A stretch of 64,000 bases of DNA. Origin: Chloroflexota bacterium. GTDB taxonomy: Bacteria; Chloroflexota; Anaerolineae; Anaerolineales; VGOW01. Shown one piece after another: positions 58,382 to 64,000 of the stretch; position 1 is the first letter of the stretch, and every line of letters starts with the position of its first letter. Below the pieces are notes generated by a model. It made no database searches. It saw only the letters and a program-made list of their open reading frames with translations, and was not told the origin of the DNA. The stretch is from positions 1-64,000 of the forward strand of contig JACPWC010000014.1 in the NCBI GenBank assembly GCA_016197225.1, read 5' to 3'. The position numbers and the translations under genes were made by a program.

Positions 58382-59710
58382 CCCGACGACGAAGGCGCAC
58401 CACACGGCGAAGACGCCCGCCGCCATTTCACCCCACACCCAGCGATCTTGTTTGAGCGCGTAGCCGCTATGCTCCCAGCGCTCTTCCGAGTGGCGTACGG
58501 CAAACTTGGGCGTGCGCTGAAACGCGCCGCGCCCCGGCAGAAGCAAGCCGGCCAGCGCGGCGTTGCTGTTGTTGAGCGAGAGGCCGATGCCCAGCAGAAT
58601 CAGGCCGGGGATCAGTTTGAGGCGTTCCGGCCAGGTTGGGCCGTCGGCGGTTCGGGCGGCCAGGAACAACAGCGGCGGCCCCACCGCCGAGATCATCAGC
58701 AGTGGAATCCAGCGCAACATTGGCGAGTTGGAAAAACTGATCGGCAGGGACAGGATCATCACCAGCAGGATCAGCGGATGCACCAGATAGGCGGTGAGGT
58801 GCAATGCGCCTTCAAGTTTGATGGCGAGTGGTTGCGGCGAGCGCAACAGCGGCCAGAGCAGTTTGCGCGCCGTTTGCAGACTGCCTTTGGCCCAGCGCGC
58901 CTGCTGGTTTTTATAGGCCGTCATTTGCGCCGGAAGTTCGGCGGGCACGGTCACGTTTGGCAGAAATTCGATGCGCCAGTTTTTGAGTTGGGCGCGATAG
59001 CTCAAGTCCAAATCTTCGGTGAGGGTGTCGCCCTGCCAGCCGCCCGCGTCTTCAATGCAGGCTCGCCGCCAGACTCCGCCCGTGCCGTTGAAGTTGAGGA
59101 ACAAGCCATTCCGGGCGCGGGCCGTTTGCTCGACCACAAAGTGGCCGTCCACGCCGAGTGCCTGTAGTTGAGTGAGCAGTGAGTAGTTGCGGTTGAGATG
59201 CGACCAGCGCGCCTGAACACAGCCCGCCCGCGGGTCGGCGAACCAGGGCAGGGCGCGGCGCAGGAAGTCGGGCGGCGGCACGAAGTCGGCGTCGAAGATG
59301 GCGATGAACTCGCCCTGCGCCTGCGTCAGGCCTGCGGCCAGCGCCCCGGCTTTGTAGCCGTCGCGTTTGGCGCGGTGCAGGTGGACGATGTTGAGGCCGT
59401 TGACTTGGGCGCGAGCGACGAGCGAGGCCGCCAGCTCCGTCGTTGCATCCGTCGAGTCGTCTAGCACTTGCACTTCAAGCAGATGGCGTGGATAGTCAAG
59501 AGCGGCCACCGCTGAGATCAATCGCTCAACCGTGTGCAATTCGTTGAAGAGGGGAAGCTGAACCGTCACCCGCGGCCAAACATCCAACATCGGCGGCCCC
59601 ACCCGAGTCGCGGCCCGGCGATACAGCCAGAGCAGGTAGAGGCTGTTGAAGCCGTAGAGGGCCAGCAGGATCGAAGTCAGCGCGTAGAGGGTTTCGACGA
59701 TGATCATCAT
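58178..59710 (-). CDS. CesA-like processive family 2 glycosyltransferase
   Basis: 510 residues. N-terminal membrane helix, then a GT2 domain with DDSTD, DADFVPP, the TED motif (TLTEDLDLSYRAQL) and the processive QxxRW signature as QQARWAKGS, then several C-terminal membrane helices. Likely polymerises or transfers hexoses (glucomannan-synthase-like). Its last ~65 residues are rich in Q, A and R, have no membrane character, and overlap the convergent GT87-like gene, so the natural C-terminus may have been extended. Confidence 0.9.
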   Translation of the reverse strand: MMIIVETLYALTSILLALYGFNSLYLLWLYRRAATRVGPPMLDVWPRVTVQLPLFNELHTVERLISAVAALDYPRHLLEVQVLDDSTDATTELAASLVARAQVNGLNIVHLHRAKRDGYKAGALAAGLTQAQGEFIAIFDADFVPPPDFLRRALPWFADPRAGCVQARWSHLNRNYSLLTQLQALGVDGHFVVEQTARARNGLFLNFNGTGGVWRRACIEDAGGWQGDTLTEDLDLSYRAQLKNWRIEFLPNVTVPAELPAQMTAYKNQQARWAKGSLQTARKLLWPLLRSPQPLAIKLEGALHLTAYLVHPLILLVMILSLPISFSNSPMLRWIPLLMISAVGPPLLFLAARTADGPTWPERLKLIPGLILLGIGLSLNNSNAALAGLLLPGRGAFQRTPKFAVRHSEERWEHSGYALKQDRWVWGEMAAGVFAVWCAFVVGLQGRWGFVPWLVVYVLSFGYVAAVTVIQSAGQRAQQQAVNGQVFPAPHEVRLAEVQRIEVREVREGG

Positions 59711-60750
59711 TCAACCGGCATGAGCCAGATTCGTTCGCGGGGAAGATGCAACTGAATCGCATCGCCAGGGCGGCAGGTGATGTAAGGCGGCGAGGTGATC
59801 TCCAGTGTGCCGCCGCCGACGAGCACCCGGCACCGCGCCGATTCGCCCTGATACGTCCAGGCCGCCACTTGCCCGGCCAGCGTGTTCGCCCCGTTCGGCC
59901 CGAACTGAATGGCCTCCGGCCGGATCGTCGCCAGCACCGGGCCGTCGGGAAGCGAACTGGGATTGACCGCGAACGCGCCCCACTCGGTTTCGATGAGGTC
60001 GCCGCGCTTGCGAGCCGGGAAGATGTTGAGGCCGCCGAAGAACCGGGCCACTCGCGCCTCAGCCGGGCGCTCGTAGAAGTCCTGCGGTCTGCCCATTTGA
60101 GTCACGGCTCCGTCCATCATCAAGGCCACCCGGTCGGCAATTGCCACCGCTTCAGCCTGATCGTGGGTGACAAACAGAGTTGTGATCCCGGACTGCTTTT
60201 GCAGGCTGACGATGTCGGCCCGCAGTTCTTCGCGCAGTTCAGGATCAAGATTGCTCAACGGTTCGTCAAGGAGGAGCAGTTTGGGCCGCACGACCAGCGC
60301 CCGCGCCAGGGCCACTCGTTGGCGTTGCCCGCCCGAAAGTTCGTCGGTCCAACGAGACTCAAAGCCGGGGAGCCGCACCAGGGCCAGGGCTTCGGCCACG
60401 CGCCGCTTGATTTCGTCGCGCCCGACGCGCCGCATTTTCAGTCCAAAGGCCACATTGTCGGCCACCGACATGAACGGAAAGAGAAGATGCCCCTGAAAGA
60501 CCATCACCGCTCCCCGCTTTTCGGGCGGCACGCGCAACACCGATTCGTCGTCGAAGACAATGTCGCCGGACGTAGGATCGAGCAGTCCGGCGATCAGCCG
60601 CAGAGTCGTCGTCTTGCCACAACCCGACGGGCCGAGCAGGGCCACCAACTCACCCGACTCAACGCGCAAAGAGACCTCGCGCAGAGCGGCCACTGGCCCG
60701 GCACGAGAGGGAAAGTCTTTGGTGAGGCGGGTGAGGGTGAGGGAAGTCAT
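59707..60750 (-). CDS. ABC transporter ATPase with TOBE domain (MalK/PotA/CysA type)
   Basis: 347 residues. Walker A GPSGCGKTT, signature LSGGQRQRVALARAL, Walker B LLLLDEP, switch His in VTHD, and a C-terminal TOBE domain (ATIRPEAIQFGP, AWTYQGES). The next genes on the same strand upstream are a family 3 amino-acid binding protein and two polar amino-acid permeases, which normally pair with a short GlnQ/HisP-type ATPase without TOBE. Either this subsystem uses a non-cognate ATPase or the partner lies elsewhere. Confidence 0.92.
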   Translation of the reverse strand: MTSLTLTRLTKDFPSRAGPVAALREVSLRVESGELVALLGPSGCGKTTTLRLIAGLLDPTSGDIVFDDESVLRVPPEKRGAVMVFQGHLLFPFMSVADNVAFGLKMRRVGRDEIKRRVAEALALVRLPGFESRWTDELSGGQRQRVALARALVVRPKLLLLDEPLSNLDPELREELRADIVSLQKQSGITTLFVTHDQAEAVAIADRVALMMDGAVTQMGRPQDFYERPAEARVARFFGGLNIFPARKRGDLIETEWGAFAVNPSSLPDGPVLATIRPEAIQFGPNGANTLAGQVAAWTYQGESARCRVLVGGGTLEITSPPYITCRPGDAIQLHLPRERIWLMPVE

Positions 60751-60825
60751 AGAGATTAGAGATTGGAGATTAGAGAATTGGAAATGCCATCAATCTCCAA
60801 TTCTCCGATTCTCCAATCTCTGTTT
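60751..60825. repeat. GGATTGGAGAATT-family hairpin between ABC genes
   Basis: The whole gap is AGAGATTAGAGATTGGAGATT..., a few bases, then TCAATCTCCAATTCTCCGATT and CTCCAATCTCTG: two inverted halves of the family described at 14299. It forms a long hairpin. Arms are quoted in part. Confidence 0.75.
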
Positions 60826-61680
60826 TCAGGGCCAAACTTCCATCTGTCCGCCGAGCGGCAGGTGAACCTCGGCCTCCGGGCCAAGCCACTTGTCGTAGAT
60901 GGCGGCGTACGTTCCATCTTTCCACATTTCCTGTAAGGCGTAGTTGACGGCGTCGCGCCAGGCCGAGTCGTTCACCGGCAGGCCAATGCCAAACTGCACA
61001 GGGTTGATGCCGCCGGGCAGGAGCACCAGGTTCGCGTCGCCGGCGGCCAGAGCCAGCAGGGTGATGCCGTCTTCGGCGTAGCCGTCTACCGCGCCGTCGC
61101 GCAAGGCTTGCACCGCCGCCACCTTGTCGGTGAACTCGACGATCTCGGTCGCCGGGCCGCCGTGCTCGGCCACATATTTCTTCCAGGCGTCAATCGCCGA
61201 GCTTCCGGCGTTCAGGGCCACCTTCTTGCCGAACAAGTCTTCCAGCGAGTCAATGCCGCTGTCCTGGCGCACCATGAACGTCTGGCTGTCCCAAAAATAA
61301 GTAAGGCTGAAGTCTACAGCATCTTCACGCTTGCGGGTGTGGTTCATGCTGGCCACGGCCATATCAATTTTGCCTTCCTGCAAAAAGCTGATGCGTGTGG
61401 TTTCGTCTACCTTCACCTGCTCGATCTTCACGTTCAGCCGCCGGGCCAGTTCGTTCGCCAGGTCAACGTCGAAGCCCACCCAGTTGCCGTTCGGGTCAAT
61501 GTAACTCAACGGCGGGTTGTCGAAACGGACGCCGGCTCGAACTACGCCGGCGGCCCGCACTTTGTCCAACGTGGACTGGGTCGCTGTCGAGGCCGGGGCC
61601 ACCGCCGCCGACTGGCAGGCCGTCACCAGGAACATCGCACTTACAACTAATAGAATAGTCTTTCGTAGATTCACAGTCAT
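60826..61680 (-). CDS. Polar amino-acid ABC binding lipoprotein (family 3)
   Basis: 284 residues. Lipoprotein signal with lipobox LVTAC, then a family 3 solute-binding fold: VRAGVRFDNPPLSYIDPNG, VGFDVDLANELARRL, MAVASMNHTRKREDAVDFS. Binds glutamate, glutamine, lysine/arginine or similar; the specificity cannot be read by eye. Followed on the transcript by the ATPase. Confidence 0.92.
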   Translation of the reverse strand: MTVNLRKTILLVVSAMFLVTACQSAAVAPASTATQSTLDKVRAAGVVRAGVRFDNPPLSYIDPNGNWVGFDVDLANELARRLNVKIEQVKVDETTRISFLQEGKIDMAVASMNHTRKREDAVDFSLTYFWDSQTFMVRQDSGIDSLEDLFGKKVALNAGSSAIDAWKKYVAEHGGPATEIVEFTDKVAAVQALRDGAVDGYAEDGITLLALAAGDANLVLLPGGINPVQFGIGLPVNDSAWRDAVNYALQEMWKDGTYAAIYDKWLGPEAEVHLPLGGQMEVWP

Positions 61681-61747
61681 TCACTCCTTGTGTATTTTTT
61701 TGAAGCCTGTTTATAGACGACCTGACTCGTTGCTTTCTTACTTCCTC

Positions 61748-62467
61748 TCATAAATTCGCCAGGTTGCTCAGTTGATCAGCCAGCCGCCCGCGCCTCTCCC
61801 AGCGAGCGGCCAGGCGCGAGGCGAGCAGGGCAACGGCGGCGTACATCAGCCCGACGGTGAAATAGACGGGGACCCAGTAGATCGAATTGCGAATATCGCT
61901 CCCCAGCGCCGACCGGGCGACCGTCATCAACTCTCCGACGCCCAGCACCACGACCACCGACGAATCTTTGAATAGCGAGATGGCCTGCCCGGTGAAGGCG
62001 GGCAACATCACCCGCAACGCGTAGCGCAGGCGGACGAAGAAAAATATCTGCCAGCGGTTGGCGCCCATCAGCCGCGCCGAGTCGATCAGGGTGGGCGGCA
62101 CGGCGGCCAGCCCGGCGCGCACAATCTCGGCCTGATAGGCTGAGGTGTAAAGCGTAAGCGCCGCCAACGTTGAGGTCAACGGACTGAAGTCCAGTCCGAA
62201 GCGCCTGCCGCCGATCACTTGATGGATAAGCAGGAGCAGTAACACCAGCGGCAGGCCGCGCAAGACTTCAACGTAGAGCGCCGTGAGCCGCCGAGCGGGG
62301 GCAACCGACGAAGCCCGGCCTGCGCCGACAAACAGCGCCAGAAGAAATCCGGAACCAATCGCCAGCGCCGAGATGAGGAGGCTCAACACAAGCCCGCCCG
62401 GCCTCTGGCCCGGAAAGCCAAAGAGCAGGTTGGGCAAAATCGAGAGGATGAAGTCGAACGCAGTCAT
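61748..62467 (-). CDS. Polar amino-acid ABC permease
   Basis: 239 residues from the ATG at 62467, which overlaps the upstream permease stop (ATGA); the longer frame runs into that gene. About five hydrophobic segments and a HisM/GlnP-type loop IDSARLMGANRWQIFFFVRL. Works as a heterodimer with the next permease. Confidence 0.92.
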   Translation of the reverse strand: MTAFDFILSILPNLLFGFPGQRPGGLVLSLLISALAIGSGFLLALFVGAGRASSVAPARRLTALYVEVLRGLPLVLLLLLIHQVIGGRRFGLDFSPLTSTLAALTLYTSAYQAEIVRAGLAAVPPTLIDSARLMGANRWQIFFFVRLRYALRVMLPAFTGQAISLFKDSSVVVVLGVGELMTVARSALGSDIRNSIYWVPVYFTVGLMYAAVALLASRLAARWERRGRLADQLSNLANL

Positions 62468-63189
62468 TCGGTAAGTTTGCGCGGCCCCAGCAAGGCGCGG
62501 CGCAACAATTGGGCAAACACCCACGAGGACAGCCAGTATAAGACTGAGGTCAGCAACAGCAGTTCTATGGCGTAGAACGAGCGGGTGATGGACGTTTGCA
62601 TGGCTTTGAAGAGTTCGGGCACGGCGACGAAGGCGGCCAGGGCTGTGTTCTTCATGTTGTGGATGAGTCTCGTGATCACCGCCGGCGAAGCGGCGCGCAG
62701 GCCGTGCGGCAACAGGATGTGGCCGAAGGCTCTGGCCGGCGAGGCGCCGAGAGCGCGAGCCGCCTCCCAGTGTTCACGGGCCAGCGTGCCGACACCCGCT
62801 CGAAACAGTTCGGCGATGTAGGCGCTGGTGTTGAGCGTCAGCCCCAGCGCCGCCGCCAGCGCGTAATACGGAATCACCAGCCCGGTAAGTTGGCTCAGGG
62901 TATTCACTACATTGTTGTCAAAGAACAACGCCCGTCTTGCTTCCGGGCTGAAGGCGTTGGGCAGAGCGTAGGCCCAAAAGACGATGGCGACGAGGGCGGG
63001 CACGTTGCGAAAGACTTCGACGTAAATAGTCCCCAGGCTACGCGCCGCCGGTGAAGCCGACAACTTCAGCCAACCCACGCACACGCCCAGCCCCAGTGCA
63101 GCGGCGGACGTGAGGAGGGTGAGGGCGATGGTGGCGGCCAGCCCGTTGAGGAGCAGAGCAGCGGTTTCTGAAGTGAGCCAGGGGAACAT
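62464..63189 (-). CDS. Polar amino-acid ABC permease
   Basis: 241 residues from the ATG at 63189 (MFPWLTSETAALLLNG). Membrane segments and the loop REHWEAARALGASPARAFGHILLP match the HisM/GlnP group. The start lies three bases inside the end of the DoxX gene, so DoxX and the ABC genes may share a transcript. Confidence 0.92.
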   Translation of the reverse strand: MFPWLTSETAALLLNGLAATIALTLLTSAAALGLGVCVGWLKLSASPAARSLGTIYVEVFRNVPALVAIVFWAYALPNAFSPEARRALFFDNNVVNTLSQLTGLVIPYYALAAALGLTLNTSAYIAELFRAGVGTLAREHWEAARALGASPARAFGHILLPHGLRAASPAVITRLIHNMKNTALAAFVAVPELFKAMQTSITRSFYAIELLLLTSVLYWLSSWVFAQLLRRALLGPRKLTE

Positions 63190-63190
63190 A

Positions 63191-63685
63191 TCACCACAAC
63201 GGCAACTTCGGTTCGCCAAAGCGTTTGAGCAGGTAAGCGTCCACGCCCGCACTGCGGCCGGCGCGCGCCAGCAGGCACACGCCTAAAATGCTGATCGGCA
63301 TCCAATAAGCCCAGGGCCAGTCGTGGCCGTAGCTGGCGAGAAAGGTGTTGATGAGGAAGAAGATGCCGCCCAGGCTGAAGAGCGGGGTGAAGAAGCCGAC
63401 GATCAGCGCCAGCCCCAGCAGTAGTTCGGCGACGAGTTGAAACGGGGCAAAGACTCCGCGAACCGGCAGGATGACGTTGTTGATGAAAGCGGCGTACCAG
63501 GTCAGCGGGTTTTCGGATTGCGGGAAGACGTTGGTGAAGAAGTTTTGCAGGCCGTCGGGCGTGTAGAAGCCTTTGAGCAGGTTGCTGTACCAGGTGGTGA
63601 TGAACACCAGGCCGACCATGATTCGCAAGAGCGTAAGCCAGAAGAGAGGGGTTTGAGGGTCTTTGAGTGATGATGGAAGTTTCAT
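63191..63685 (-). CDS. DoxX-family membrane protein
   Basis: 164 residues, four hydrophobic helices, with the DoxX-like N-terminus LLRIMVGLVFITTWYSNLLKG and an internal LVAELLLGLALIVGFFTPLFSLGG segment. The family includes the small subunit of thiosulfate:quinone oxidoreductase and uncharacterised membrane proteins involved in redox stress. A role cannot be assigned from the neighbours. Confidence 0.87.
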   Translation of the reverse strand: MKLPSSLKDPQTPLFWLTLLRIMVGLVFITTWYSNLLKGFYTPDGLQNFFTNVFPQSENPLTWYAAFINNVILPVRGVFAPFQLVAELLLGLALIVGFFTPLFSLGGIFFLINTFLASYGHDWPWAYWMPISILGVCLLARAGRSAGVDAYLLKRFGEPKLPLW

Positions 63686-63738
63686 GAAGGAATGCGCCTT
63701 TCAGACAATAGATGCAACAACTTTCCAAAATCTTACTA

Positions 63739-63780
63739 ACTCGCCAAACCTTAGGGTCCGCTTCGCGAGATCCTAAAGGT
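63739..63780. repeat. CTCGCCAAACCTTAGGGTCC imperfect palindrome
   Basis: CTCGCCAAACCTTAGGGTCC and GATCCTAAAGGTTTAT around a CGCTTCGCGA core; a diverged member of the family at 20124. It directly follows the stop of the partial gene at 63781, so it may act as its terminator hairpin. Confidence 0.6.
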
Positions 63781-63999
63781 TTATCTGGCGCTCAAAAATG
63801 CGCGAGTATGCCTGGCCCGGTGCGATGGCAGAGCCGCCAACTCAATGCACAGCCGCTCCAGTTCGGCGGCGGTGTCCACATCGTACCAGGTTGGGAGTTG
63901 AGAGACGGCCAACCCGTCCTCGGCGGCCAGAGCCAGCGTGTCGCGGGCGACGTTTGGTGTGCTCATTTTTACCTCGCGCAAGAGTCGTGGCGCGGGGCG
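63781..63999 (-). CDS. DUF2064/TIGR04282-type glycosyltransferase-like protein, C-terminal part only
   Basis: The frame is open to the right edge of the window, so the gene starts outside. The visible ~73 residues match the C-terminal signature of the family: STPNVARDTLALAAEDGL then LPTWYDVDTAAELERL and the HTRAFL end. Relatives are cytosolic nucleotidyl/glycosyltransferase-like proteins, some linked to arsenosugar formation. Confidence concerns the family only. Confidence 0.75.
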   Translation of the reverse strand, partial: RPAPRLLREVKMSTPNVARDTLALAAEDGLAVSQLPTWYDVDTAAELERLCIELAALPSHRARHTRAFLSAR

Positions 64000-64000
64000 C

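Noticed and set aside
1-64000. CRISPR arrays, rRNA genes, insertion sequences or prophage genes
   Set aside because: No regularly spaced direct repeats, rRNA signatures, transposase or phage structural frames were seen; the repeats present are isolated palindromes or short dispersed words.

Overview
The window is a chromosomal segment of a bacterium, most likely a member of the Chloroflexota (Anaerolineae-like). This rests on the high-GC, gene-dense layout, the LysW amino-carrier pathway, a DUF5667 protein paired with an ECF sigma factor, and many short palindromic dispersed repeats. It is an inference; there is no rRNA to confirm it. About 55 genes are visible. Both ends cut a gene: the primary sigma factor on the left and a DUF2064-type protein on the right.

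Layout. (1) 1-1048: sigA. (2) 1178-7161: tungsten-type aldehyde:ferredoxin oxidoreductase, then a complete NitT/TauT-like ABC importer with an NMT1/THI5-type lipoprotein. (3) 7235-21613: a catabolic block. It holds a three-subunit molybdenum hydroxylase (FAD, 2Fe-2S and Mo subunits), an amidase, the FdrA / DUF1116 / DUF2877 set known in E. coli as a catabolic carbamoyltransferase (allantoin/oxamate route), a cyclase-family amidohydrolase, an NmrA-like oxidoreductase and two tandem dihydropyrimidinases. Together with the importer it reads as uptake and stepwise oxidation, ring opening and carbamoyl recovery from a cyclic ureide or pyrimidine-like compound. (4) 21626-24092: a PAS-GAF-GAF-GGDEF diguanylate cyclase and, on the minus strand, a peroxiredoxin-like gene with an in-frame UGA exactly at the peroxidatic cysteine, followed by a bSECIS-like hairpin: a probable selenoprotein. 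(5) 24274-31110: pantothenate genes panB-panE-panC, a P1/DmpA-type peptidase, a class III aminotransferase, a zinc-ribbon protein and a CaiB-type CoA transferase. (6) 32028-41892: argG, argH, lysW, lysX, argC/lysY, lysZ, a methyltransferase, lysJ, a pseudouridine synthase and lysK. Two transcription attenuators precede argG and lysW, each with a short Arg- or Lys/Arg-rich leader peptide. The pathway therefore probably makes arginine/ornithine on the LysW carrier. lysX carries an internal deletion plus frameshift. (7) 41905-49802, minus strand: glnA with a LysE-like exporter and a leader terminator, a large secreted subtilase, an ECF sigma/DUF5667 pair and tRNA-Gln(CTG). (8) 49902-52652: ornithine aminotransferase and glutamyl-tRNA synthetase. 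(9) 52882-54966: accessory genes (Apea-like HEPN protein, AbrB-like/retropepsin pair). (10) 54980-63999: three glycosyltransferases, a YedE-type sulfur transporter, a polar amino-acid ABC system with a MalK/PotA-type ATPase, DoxX and the partial DUF2064 gene.

Another striking property is the number of short dispersed repeat families. Some lie between genes as perfect hairpins. Others have become part of coding sequence, including start codons and in-frame peptide insertions.
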